Part shown: piece by piece, positions 6,250 to 14,063 of the stretch | Layout of the letters: every line of letters starts with the position of its first letter | Position numbering within the stretch: the first letter of the stretch is position 1 | Assembly: GCF_001542415.1 (NCBI RefSeq) | Contig: NZ_LNCU01000040.1 | Location: 227,075-276,840 of the forward strand | Direction of reading: 5' to 3' | Source of the DNA: Bradyrhizobium macuxiense | Lineage (GTDB): Bacteria > Pseudomonadota > Alphaproteobacteria > Rhizobiales > Xanthobacteraceae | Length of the DNA stretch: 49,766 nucleotides | Made by a program: the position numbers and the translations under genes | The notes under the pieces: model-generated | Database searches by the model: none | Told to the model about the DNA's origin: nothing | Seen by the model: the letters and a program-made list of their open reading frames with translations, nothing else

Positions 6250-7921
6250 TGCACGGGAGGTGGGTGAACCTTCAAGCGAGGTGAGCACTCTGGCGGGGCT
6301 CTCTCCCCCCTTGTGGGGGAGAGTTGGAGAGAGGGGTACCACGGACGCCGGCGTATGCGGCTTACCCCTCTCCCTAACCCTCCCCCGCAAGGGGGGAGGG
6401 AACCCGGCCGCTGATGCGTCCCTTACGAATGGCAACGACATCCCCAGCGTCGTGGTCGCAAAGGACCACAACGCGATCCTGCTCCACGCCATCGACGAGG
6501 CCGCGGTGCATGCGGGGCTGTCGATCGGGCTGCCGCTCGCCAATGCCCGGGCGATCTGCCCGGAGCTCACCGTCTACGATGCCGATCCCGCGGCCGATCT
6601 GAAGACGCTGAACGACATCGCCGACTGGTGCGACCGCTTCACGCCGCTGGTGGCGCTGGACCCGCCCTATGGCTTGTTCCTCGACATCACCGGCTGCGCG
6701 CATCTGTTCGGCGGCGAGCGCGCGCTGCTGCAGATCGTGACCAACGCGCTGAGCCGCCGCGGCTTTGCCGTCGGCGCCGCCATATCAGGCACCTCGATCG
6801 CAGCCCGCACGCTGACGCGGCACGCTTCGGGGAAGATCACAGCCGATGGCGAGGAGGCCCAGGCCGTCGGCCCGCTGCCGGTGTCCGCGCTCGGCGCCGA
6901 TCCTGCGATCACGACCGGCCTGCGCCGCGCCGGGCTGAAGACCATCGGCGATGTCGCCGCGCGCGCGCCGCACGAAATCTCGGCGCGGTTCGGCTCCGCG
7001 TTCACCACGCTGCTCACCTGTGCGCTCGGGCAGGGTGATGCCCCGATCAGCCCGCGCAAGCCGCTGCCGGATTACATCGTGGAGAAGCGTTTCCCGGAAC
7101 CCATCGTGACCGACACCGTGATCGCGCTGACGCTGCAAAGCCTCGCCAAAATGCTTGTCGTGGCGATGGACAAGCAGGGCAAGGGCGCGCGGCAATTGGA
7201 GGCGAGCTTCTTCCGCACCGACGGCGCGGTGCGCTCGATCATGGTCGAGATCGGGCGTCCGGTGACGCGGCCCGAGATGATCGACCGCCTGTTCCGCGAG
7301 CGGCTCGAGGCGCTCGCCGATCCCCTCGATCCCGGCTTCGGCTTCGATCTCATCCGTCTCGCCGCCGGCCGCACCGAGATCGTGGTGCAGCAGCAGCGCG
7401 ACCTCGACGCGTCAGTGCATGACAATGACGAGCTCTCCGCGCTGATCGACCGCATCGCCGCCCGTATCGGGGGCAAGCGCGTGGTCGTGCATCTGCCGCT
7501 GCAGAGCCACATCCCCGAACGATCGGCGCTCGCCGTTCCGGCGCAGCATCATCTCGCCGCCGCGATCGCCGCAGCCTGGCCGGAACGCGTCGCAGGCGAG
7601 CCGCCGCTGCGACCGTTCAGGCTGTTCGAGCGGCCCGAGCCGATCAAGGTGCCGTTCGCGACCGTGCCTGACGGTCCGCCGCATCAGTTCACCTGGCGAC
7701 GCGCGCGGCATGAGGTGGTGCGGGTCGAGGGCCCCGAACGCATCGCGATGGAATGGTGGCAGCAGGACGGCAAGCGGCTGACCCGCGATTACTTCCGCGT
7801 CGAGGACACCGAGGGCCAGCGCTTCTGGATCTTCCGCGACGGCCTCTATGAGAGCGAGCTAAGGGACGAAGACGGCAACCCCGTTCCGGCCAACTGGTAT
7901 GTGCACGGGCTGTTCGCATGA
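6140..7921 (+). CDS. imuB: ImuB, catalytically inactive Y-family polymerase-like protein
   Basis: ImuB is a Y-family polymerase relative that lacks polymerase activity and links DnaE2 to the beta clamp. The 593-residue protein starts at ATG 6140 (MSAFSANRRRILSLWLPRLP) inside the end of imuA. Family segments follow: IPSVVVAKDHNAILLHAIDE, AGLSIGLPLANARAICPEL, CDRFTPLVALDPPYGLFLDI, and a C-terminal FRLFERPEPI region. Residues about 54-88 are foreign to the family. They are encoded by a three-hairpin repeat that keeps the frame and sits between the N-terminal LWLPRLPIDRIKRKLA and the IPSVVVAKDHNA block. The stop overlaps the dnaE2 start as ATGA (7918-7921), which suggests coupled translation. Confidence 0.93.
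   Translation: MSAFSANRRRILSLWLPRLPIDRIKRKLAQSIASQADAREVGEPSSEVSTLAGLSPPLWGRVGERGTTDAGVCGLPLSLTLPRKGGGNPAADASLTNGNDIPSVVVAKDHNAILLHAIDEAAVHAGLSIGLPLANARAICPELTVYDADPAADLKTLNDIADWCDRFTPLVALDPPYGLFLDITGCAHLFGGERALLQIVTNALSRRGFAVGAAISGTSIAARTLTRHASGKITADGEEAQAVGPLPVSALGADPAITTGLRRAGLKTIGDVAARAPHEISARFGSAFTTLLTCALGQGDAPISPRKPLPDYIVEKRFPEPIVTDTVIALTLQSLAKMLVVAMDKQGKGARQLEASFFRTDGAVRSIMVEIGRPVTRPEMIDRLFRERLEALADPLDPGFGFDLIRLAAGRTEIVVQQQRDLDASVHDNDELSALIDRIAARIGGKRVVVHLPLQSHIPERSALAVPAQHHLAAAIAAAWPERVAGEPPLRPFRLFERPEPIKVPFATVPDGPPHQFTWRRARHEVVRVEGPERIAMEWWQQDGKRLTRDYFRVEDTEGQRFWIFRDGLYESELRDEDGNPVPANWYVHGLFA
6299..6402. repeat. Three-hairpin repeat inserted in frame within imuB
   Basis: Three stem-loops follow in a row: CTCTCCCCC/GGGGGAGAG near 6301-6323, GAGAGGGGTA/TACCCCTCTC (6329-6338 with 6363-6372), and CCCTCCCCC/GGGGGAGGG (6378-6386 with 6392-6400). 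This architecture is that of a dispersed intergenic palindromic element, yet it lies inside the imuB reading frame without a stop. It encodes about 35 Pro/Gly/Leu-rich residues. Confidence 0.8.
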
Positions 7922-10900
7922 AAGCCCCGCCCGACTATGCCGAGATCGGCATCACCACCAATTTCTCCTTCCTGCGTGGCGGCTCCGATCCGCGCGCCTA
8001 TGTGCATCAGGCGAGCGAGCTCGGGATTCCCGTGATCGGGATCGCCGATCACAACACGCTGGCCGGCGTGGTGCGTGCCTGGAAGGAGCTCGACAATTCC
8101 GAGGTCAGGCATCCGCCAAAGCTCCTGATCGGCGCCCGTATCGTCTTCATCGACGGCACGCCCGACATCCTGGTCTATCCGCGCGACCGCGCCGCCTACG
8201 GCCGGCTGTGCCAGTTGCTGACCCGCGGCAAGCGCGGCGATGACATCTTGCGGATAGAGAAGGGCGAGTGTCATCTGAAACTGTCCGACCTTCTCGATTA
8301 CGCCGAAGGCCAGCTTCTGGTGCTGGCGCTGCCGCATCGCTTCGATCCGGCGCAGGAGCTCGATCTGCTGGCAAGACTGAAGCAGAGCTCCGCCGAAGGC
8401 GTCTGGCTCGCCGCAAGCCTGCTCTATCGCGGCGACGACAGGCGCCGCCTCGCGCAGTTGCATGGGCTCGCCACTGATGCCGATGTGCCGCTGCTTGCGA
8501 CCAACGAGGTGCTCTATCATCATCCCGCGCGCCGCCCTTTGCAGGATGTGCTGACCTGCATCCGCGAGAAGACTACGATCGAGGCGGTTGGCCGCAAGCT
8601 CGAGGCCAATGCCGAGCGCCATCTCAAGCCCGCCCATGAGATGATGCGGCTATTCCGCGACTGGCCTGCCGCAATCGCCGAAACCATGCGCTTTGCGGAG
8701 CGCATCAGCTTCTCGCTGGACCAGCTCAAGTATCAATACCCCGATGAGCCGGTGCCGCCGGGCAAGACCGCGCAGCAGCATCTGGAGGATCTGACCTGGG
8801 CCGGCGTCGACAAATATTTCGGCGGTGTGGCCAAGATCGATGCCAAGCTTCACGCCACTCTCAAGAAAGAACTCGCGCTGATCGCCGAGCTGAAATACGC
8901 GCATTACTTTCTCACCGTGCACGACATCGTGCACTATGCGCGCAGCCAGAAGATCTTGTGCCAGGGGCGGGGCTCGGCGGCGAATTCGGCGGTCTGCTAC
9001 GTGCTCGGCATCACCTCGGTCGATCCGACCAAGGTCGATCTGCTGTTCGAGCGCTTCATCTCTAAGGAACGGCTGGAGCCGCCCGACATCGACGTCGATT
9101 TCGAACATTCGCGGCGCGAGGAGGTGATGCAATATGTCTACCGCCGCTACGGCCGTCATCGCGCGGCGATCATCGCCACCATCATCCATTATCGCCCGCG
9201 CAGCGCGATCCGTGACGTCGGCAAGGCGCTCGGGCTAACCGAGGACGTCACCGCCGCGCTTGCCGACACGGTGTGGGGCAGCTGGGGCAAGGGCCTCAAC
9301 GACATGCAGGTGCGGCAGGCCGGGCTCGACCCAAAGAATGCGATGATCAACCTCGCGGTCGAGCTCGCCACCGAGCTGATCGAGTTTCCCCGCCATCTCT
9401 CGCAGCATGTCGGCGGCTATGTGCTGACCCAGGATAGGCTCGACACCTATGTGCCGATCGGCAACGCCGCGATGGACGACCGCACCTTCATCGAATGGGA
9501 CAAGGACGATGTCGACGCGCTCAACATGATGAAGGTCGATGTGCTGGCGCTGGGCATGCTGACCTGCATCCGCAAATGCTTCGACCTGATCGAGCGGCAC
9601 AAGGGCAAGCATCTGGAATTGGCGACCGTCGAGCAGGACGACGAAGAAGTCTACGACATGCTGTGCCGCGGTGAATCGCTCGGCGTGTTCCAGGTCGAGA
9701 GCCGTGCCCAGATGAACATGCTGCCGCGGCTGAAACCGCGAGAGTTTTACGATCTCGTCATCGAGGTTGCGATCGTGCGCCCCGGACCGATCCAGGGCGA
9801 CATGGTGCATCCTTATCTGAGGCGGCGGAACAAGATTGAGAAGGAGAGTTATCCAGCGCCGTCGCCCGAGCACGGCCCGCCAGACGAACTCTTTAATGTC
9901 CTGCACAAGACGCTCGGCGTGCCGCTGTTCCAGGAACAGGCGATGCGGATCGCGATCGAGGCGGCAAAATTCACCTCCGAGGAGGCCAACGGCCTGCGCC
10001 GCTCGATGGCGACCTTCCGCAATCTCGGCACCATCGGCACCTACGAGGAGAAGCTGGTCGGCAACATGGTCGCGCGCGGCTACTCGCCGGACTTCGCCCG
10101 AAGCTGCTTCGACCAGATCAAGGGCTTTGGCAGTTACGGCTTCCCGGAAAGCCACGCCGCGAGCTTTGCGCAACTCGTCTACATCTCCTCATGGCTGAAG
10201 CACTATCATCCTGACGCCTTCTGCTGCGGCCTGCTCAACTCGCAGCCGATGGGTTTTTATGCTCCCGCACAGATCGTCGGCGACGCCCGCAAGAACGGCG
10301 TCAAGGTGCGCGAGGTCGATGTGTCCCATAGCTTTGCGCAGAACACGCTGGAGGAGAAGGACGGGGAGCACTGCGCCGTGCGGCTCGGCTTCCGCCAGAT
10401 CGACGGGTTTCACTGGCTGGATGAGGACGAGGAGAGGCTGAAACGCCTCCAGACGTCATTCCGGGGCGCGCCCCTTGGCACGAGCCCGGAATCCATCTCT
10501 CAACATGAATGCGGCCCGATGGATTCCGGGTTCGATGCTGTCGCATCGCCCCGGAATGACGAGAAAGACTGGGCCGACCGCATCGTCGCTGCGCGCAGCC
10601 GGCGGCCGTTCACCTCGCTGGAAGAATTCGCCCGCGACACCGGCCTGCCCAAGCGCGCGCTGATCCTGCTCGCGGACGCCGATGCGTTCCGCTCGCTCGG
10701 GCTTGATCGCCGTGCGGCGCTGTGGGCGGTGCGGCGGCTGCCTGACGACGTGGCGCTGCCGTTGTTCGAGGCGGCGACGGCGCGCGAGCAGCCGGATGAG
10801 AACGCAAAGCCGTTGCCGGAAATGCCGCGCCCCGAGCAGGTGGTCGCCGATTATCAGACCATCCGCCTGTCGCTGAAGGGTCATCCGATGGAATTCCTGC

Positions 10901-11379
10901 GCGAGATGTTCACCAGGGAGCGCGTCGTCGCCTGCCACGAGATCAATCGCGACCACGACCGCCGTCGCGTGCGCTGCGCCGGCGTGGTGCTGGTGCGGCA
11001 GCGGCCGGGCAGCGCCAAGGGCGTCGTCTTCATGACGCTGGAGGACGAGACCGGCATCGCCAACATCGTGGTGTGGCCGAAGGTGATGGAGCAGTACCGG
11101 AAAGAGGTGATGGGCGCGCGCCTGATCCTGGTCGAGGGCTATATACAGAGCAGCCCGGAAGGGGTGACCCATCTGGTGGCGCAGCGCATGATCGACCGCT
11201 CTCACGATCTGATCGGTCTCGCCAACGATTCCCTCAGCCGCAAGCATCCGTTGCCCGTGGGCCCGGCGCTGATCGAGCCGCTCAATGACGATCGCCGCGA
11301 TCACGTCGATACGCCGGCGCAAAAAATCCGCCACCCGCGCAATGTCCGCATCCTGCCGCCGTCACGGGATTTTCATTGA
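7918..11379 (+). CDS. dnaE2: Error-prone DNA polymerase III alpha subunit DnaE2 (ImuC)
   Basis: This is the polymerase of the ImuABC mutasome, which copies damaged DNA. At 1153 residues it slightly exceeds the family norm. It begins with a PHP domain (TTNFSFLRGGSDPRAY, GIADHNTLAG), then the C-family palm with QGRGSAANSAVCYVLGI and PDIDVDFE at 389-396 holding two catalytic aspartates. GIGTYEEKL-type finger segments, a helix-hairpin-helix region and a C-terminal OB fold (GVVFMTLEDETGIANIVVW) follow. Residues about 847-881 come from a palindromic repeat (10455-10560) read in frame between the RLKRLQ segment and the WADRIVAARSRRPFTSLEEF segment. It overlaps imuB by four bases. Confidence 0.95.
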   Translation: MKAPPDYAEIGITTNFSFLRGGSDPRAYVHQASELGIPVIGIADHNTLAGVVRAWKELDNSEVRHPPKLLIGARIVFIDGTPDILVYPRDRAAYGRLCQLLTRGKRGDDILRIEKGECHLKLSDLLDYAEGQLLVLALPHRFDPAQELDLLARLKQSSAEGVWLAASLLYRGDDRRRLAQLHGLATDADVPLLATNEVLYHHPARRPLQDVLTCIREKTTIEAVGRKLEANAERHLKPAHEMMRLFRDWPAAIAETMRFAERISFSLDQLKYQYPDEPVPPGKTAQQHLEDLTWAGVDKYFGGVAKIDAKLHATLKKELALIAELKYAHYFLTVHDIVHYARSQKILCQGRGSAANSAVCYVLGITSVDPTKVDLLFERFISKERLEPPDIDVDFEHSRREEVMQYVYRRYGRHRAAIIATIIHYRPRSAIRDVGKALGLTEDVTAALADTVWGSWGKGLNDMQVRQAGLDPKNAMINLAVELATELIEFPRHLSQHVGGYVLTQDRLDTYVPIGNAAMDDRTFIEWDKDDVDALNMMKVDVLALGMLTCIRKCFDLIERHKGKHLELATVEQDDEEVYDMLCRGESLGVFQVESRAQMNMLPRLKPREFYDLVIEVAIVRPGPIQGDMVHPYLRRRNKIEKESYPAPSPEHGPPDELFNVLHKTLGVPLFQEQAMRIAIEAAKFTSEEANGLRRSMATFRNLGTIGTYEEKLVGNMVARGYSPDFARSCFDQIKGFGSYGFPESHAASFAQLVYISSWLKHYHPDAFCCGLLNSQPMGFYAPAQIVGDARKNGVKVREVDVSHSFAQNTLEEKDGEHCAVRLGFRQIDGFHWLDEDEERLKRLQTSFRGAPLGTSPESISQHECGPMDSGFDAVASPRNDEKDWADRIVAARSRRPFTSLEEFARDTGLPKRALILLADADAFRSLGLDRRAALWAVRRLPDDVALPLFEAATAREQPDENAKPLPEMPRPEQVVADYQTIRLSLKGHPMEFLREMFTRERVVACHEINRDHDRRRVRCAGVVLVRQRPGSAKGVVFMTLEDETGIANIVVWPKVMEQYRKEVMGARLILVEGYIQSSPEGVTHLVAQRMIDRSHDLIGLANDSLSRKHPLPVGPALIEPLNDDRRDHVDTPAQKIRHPRNVRILPPSRDFH
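10455..10560. repeat. Palindromic repeat inserted in frame within dnaE2
   Basis: Outer arms GTCATTCCGGGG (10455-10466) and CCCCGGAATGAC (10549-10560) are perfect, as are inner arms CCCGGAATCCAT (10485-10496) and ATGGATTCCGGG (10519-10530). The element resembles the GTCATTCCGGGGCGC type repeats common between genes in Bradyrhizobium. Here it is translated as part of DnaE2 without a stop or frameshift. Confidence 0.85.
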
Positions 11380-11574
11380 GGCGATCGTCGGGCGTTTGTC
11401 TCCGGAAGCGAATTGCCGCCGACAGGCATGCATCCGACGATGCGAGATAGGTCCAAGCGGCCCGCATACCCGTGCCGCGCCCGCCGATGTCGTCTTGCGT
11501 CGACCAATTGCTATCGTCCCCCGTCCGGGCGATCGACCCGGGTGTCGACAAGAACAATCATTTGGGAGGACTAC

Positions 11575-12111
11575 ATGCGTTGTTTCACTGCGCTCCTTGG
11601 CGCGGCCTGCGTCGCGTTCGTCACGGCCACCGGCGCTCTTGCCCAGACACCCCCCAATTCCGACAACCCGAACGACGCCATTCCCGATGCCCTGACGCCG
11701 CCGCCCTATGGCGAGCCGATCAATCTGGAGACCGCCAAGAAGGTCGCCGCCGCCGCTGTCGCCGAGACGCAGAAGCGGAACTGGAATGCGTTCTGCATCG
11801 CGATCGTCAATCCGAGCGGCGATCTCGTCTATTTCGAGCGGCAGGACAATTGCCAATACGCCTCGGTCGAAGTCTCGCAGCACAAGGCGCGCACCGCGAC
11901 CCGCTATCGCCGGCCGACTCTGGTGTTCGAAACGCTGATGGGCAAGGGGCAGTACTTCGCCTATCTCGCGACGCTCGATGGCGTGATCGCGTCGCGCGGC
12001 GGCAACCCGCTTGTTGTCAACGGCAAGGTCATCGGCGCCATCGGCGTCAGCGGCGGCTCCGGCTCGCAGGACAACGTGATCTCGCTCGCCGGCGTGGCGG
12101 CGCTGAAATAG
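11575..12111 (+). CDS. Secreted GlcG/HbpS family heme-binding-like protein
   Basis: The 178-residue protein starts at ATG 11575 with an excellent GGGAGGA site eight bases upstream; the longer open frame upstream is not gene-like. Residues 1-22 form a Sec signal peptide ending ALA-Q, so the mature protein is periplasmic. The rest is a single GlcG/HbpS (DUF336) domain: NLETAKKVAAAAVAETQKRN, IAIVNPSGDLVYFERQD, SRGGNPLVVNGKVIGAIGVS and GGSGSQDNVISLAGVAAL. Family members bind heme or occur near glycolate and other catabolic genes; which applies here is unknown. It is a monocistronic unit followed by a strong hairpin. Confidence 0.88.
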   Translation: MRCFTALLGAACVAFVTATGALAQTPPNSDNPNDAIPDALTPPPYGEPINLETAKKVAAAAVAETQKRNWNAFCIAIVNPSGDLVYFERQDNCQYASVEVSQHKARTATRYRRPTLVFETLMGKGQYFAYLATLDGVIASRGGNPLVVNGKVIGAIGVSGGSGSQDNVISLAGVAALK

Positions 12112-12129
12112 GCTCGCGCCGCATGCAAT

Positions 12130-12169
12130 GAACTGCCGCGGGACGGACCGATCCGGCCCGCGGCAGTTC
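12130..12169 (+). terminator. Stem-loop after the heme-binding-like gene
   Basis: Perfect 13-bp arms GAACTGCCGCGGG (12130-12142) and CCCGCGGCAGTTC (12157-12169) lie 18 bases after the stop codon. There is no long T-run, so it may act as a weak terminator or protect the transcript end. Confidence 0.6.
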
Positions 12170-12252
12170 CGCTTCGATCGACACAATCTGAGCTAAACCC
12201 TTAAGCAACCTGAAAGCGAAGCGATGTACCGTTTCTATCGGCCAAGCCGGCC

Positions 12253-12975
12253 TTGAACACGGGTGATTGGTTGCAGCATTCGGAATCGCCGCGGAAGCCG
12301 CGGGGCCTCGTTGTCGTCAGCCAGCCCGATCGAAAGCCTTCCCGGATCGACAGGCTGAATCTCTGGTTGTCAAAGGGCTCGACGATCGATGGTCTTTGGG
12401 TTGGCACCCGGGAATCCAAGGCATATCCCGGCTTGCGCAGGGTCGAAGAGGCGTTGCAGTTCATCAAGTATCACGATCCCCTCAACTATGACCGCGTGAC
12501 CAGCAATCTCGACCGAGTATGGGTAGACCTGATTCCGGGGTCCCTTGCGCATTACCGCTCATCGCTCAACGCCTGCGTGATCGACGAACGATTTGTCCTC
12601 GATCAGGCGACGACGGTCGAAAGAATCGCGTCCACCATCGTTCATGAGGCGACCCATGCCCGGCTCGAGGCATGGGGCATCGTCTATGTCGAGCAGGATC
12701 GCTCACGCATCGAGAGGATCTGCATGCGTCGCGAGTTGAATTTCCTCGCCAGGGTGTCGGCGAGTGATTCGCTGCAGGCCGAGATCGGTCGGACGATCGA
12801 ATGGTACGACAACAACCATAATCAGTTCTCGGACACTATCTTTCAAGACCGCGAAGAGCAGGGCGCGGTCGAAACGCTACGCCATCTCAGTGTACCGAAC
12901 TGGGTCCTCAGGCTTGTGTTGTGGGTGATCTGGCGGCGGCGAATGCGTCGGTTCACTGTACAGGCCATGAAGTGA
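12253..12975 (+). CDS. Uncharacterised protein with HExxH motif
   Basis: I do not recognise the family. The 240-residue protein has IVHEATHARLE, with H131-E132 and H135 forming an HExxH motif, and E161 in CMRRELNFLA as a possible third ligand, which suggests a zinc-dependent peptidase-like fold. A tryptophan-rich, strongly basic C-terminus (VLRLVLWVIWRRRMRRF, 217-233) could anchor it to the membrane. The only possible start without upstream stops is TTG at 12253; there is no in-frame ATG in the first half and no clear ribosome binding site, so the start is uncertain. It stands alone between terminators. Confidence 0.6.
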   Translation: MNTGDWLQHSESPRKPRGLVVVSQPDRKPSRIDRLNLWLSKGSTIDGLWVGTRESKAYPGLRRVEEALQFIKYHDPLNYDRVTSNLDRVWVDLIPGSLAHYRSSLNACVIDERFVLDQATTVERIASTIVHEATHARLEAWGIVYVEQDRSRIERICMRRELNFLARVSASDSLQAEIGRTIEWYDNNHNQFSDTIFQDREEQGAVETLRHLSVPNWVLRLVLWVIWRRRMRRFTVQAMK

Positions 12976-12979
12976 AGAT

Positions 12980-13012
12980 CGTAGGATGGATTTCGCTTCG
13001 CTCTATCCTACG
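12980..13012 (+). terminator. Hairpin after the HExxH gene
   Basis: CGTAGGAT (12980-12987) pairs with ATCCTACG (13005-13012) five bases after the stop codon. A T-rich stretch follows some bases later. It may terminate the upstream gene; similar hairpins also occur as dispersed repeats. Confidence 0.45.
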
Positions 13013-13089
13013 GGCGCAGATTATTTTCGGATTTTCGTAATTTAACTTGACGCCGTACCCAACTCAGGTGTTCAATCCACCGGTCTCAC

Positions 13090-13415
13090 CCGATGAGGGG
13101 CGTTTCGCGAACGTCACGAACGCGGTGTGGGATGCGGTGGACGCCGAGCGTGCGACTGACGAGAGCACGCGAAGCGGACGGCGAAGTCGTGCAGGCCTGA
13201 CGCCCTAGTGGCAGGTGTCTTTTCGCATTGCGCGGTGCGCGTTGTGAAGACGGTGACAAAAAAGCCCAGTCTCACCGGGGGGAGCACGTATAAGCCGTAA
13301 ACCATCGCGCAGGGAAAGCCGGATTGCTCCGGTTACACCTGTGGTCCTACCCCTGTGCTTTTTTTTGTTGCACAGGGCCCATGGGTGCGATCGGCACCCG
13401 GCTTTCCCTGCGCCC
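13090..13415. repeat. Long structured dispersed repeat with nested stems
   Basis: The right part is a nested stem: outer arms of 16 bp (GCGCAGGGAAAGCCGG at 13307-13322 with 13398-13413), an inner CCCTGTGC/GCACAGGG stem around a T-rich loop (13351-13358 with 13370-13377), and a small GGGTGC/GCACCC stem. I recall very similar sequence recurring in Bradyrhizobium and Rhodopseudomonas genomes; copy number needs a genome search. The left boundary is approximate. Confidence 0.6.
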
Positions 13416-13510
13416 TCTGCGAAGAGAGGGTGAAACGAAAGACAAGACTCGGACAGGTCATGTCGCGAGAATGCGAATGTATGACTCACCAGCGGTTCAG
13501 CACACTCAGT

Positions 13511-13632
13511 GTCGTCCCTGCGAAAGCAGGGATCCATAACCACGAATGTCTATTGTTGCGCGAAGCTCGAACGACGAGTCCCACCCACAACATCCGCCGC
13601 GGAGTATGGGTCCCTGCTTTCGCAGGGACGAC
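13511..13632. repeat. Palindromic repeat with 22-bp perfect terminal arms
   Basis: The left arm (13511-13532, starting GTCGTCCCTGCGAAAGCAGG) is an exact reverse complement of the right arm (13611-13632). Each arm contains an internal CCCTGC/GCAGGG hairpin. This is the form of a REP/BIME-like dispersed element. Confidence 0.8.
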
Positions 13633-13658
13633 AATTAAATGCGTTTGTGCGTCAAAAA

Positions 13659-13946
13659 CTACTCCACCGCCGCCCCGACAGGTGGGCCGCCGGGCGGCCG
13701 ATGCAGGAAGGTGATCGACGCATAGGCGCCCACCCAGGAGCCGGCCGCGGCGAAGGCGACGTAGATCCAGTTCTCGGTGTAGCTGATCACGGCATAGGAC
13801 GAGAGCAGGTACCAGATGCTGCTCCAGGTCGCCGCCGGCACGCGCTTGCGCGCCACGACCGCCGAGGTGAACATGACATAGACCGCGTCGGTGGCCGCGG
13901 TCGCGACGAACACGCCGCCGGCGGTGAGGGGATCGATGGCAGCCAT
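13659..13946 (-). CDS. Small conserved-looking membrane protein
   Basis: This 95-residue protein has an ATG at 13946 preceded by AGGAG at six bases. It has about three hydrophobic segments (residues 8-28, 40-56, 60-82) with aromatic residues at their edges (WSSIWYLLSSYAVISYTENW), so it is probably an inner membrane protein. I do not recognise a family or function. It is divergent from the CoA-transferase gene at 14064. Confidence 0.65.
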   Translation of the reverse strand: MAAIDPLTAGGVFVATAATDAVYVMFTSAVVARKRVPAATWSSIWYLLSSYAVISYTENWIYVAFAAAGSWVGAYASITFLHRPPGGPPVGAAVE

Positions 13947-14063
13947 TGCAACTCCTGTTCCGGTCGGGCGGGGCCCTTGAAAAGCTGGGCGTGACGGGCC
14001 AAACCGGGCACCGCCTTTCTGTCATCATGCTCGGGCATACAACGGTCGGAAAGAGGGATGCGC

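Larger units (their letters stand above)
12976..13658. other. Gene-poor region packed with stem-loop repeats
   Basis: No credible protein gene is seen in 683 bases. From left to right it holds a terminator-like hairpin (12980-13012), a long structured repeat (about 13090-13415), and a second palindromic repeat with 22-bp perfect arms (13511-13632). Small open frames crossing it on both strands follow the repeats rather than codon structure. Confidence 0.7.

Noticed and set aside
13205..13543. A 112-codon minus-strand open frame in the repeat region
   Set aside because: It runs through the nested stem-loop repeat and into the next one; its residues follow repeat sequence, not a protein family.
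12976..13658. Possible CRISPR array or insertion sequence
   Set aside because: The repeats are inverted, not regularly spaced direct repeats, and there is no transposase or cas gene.
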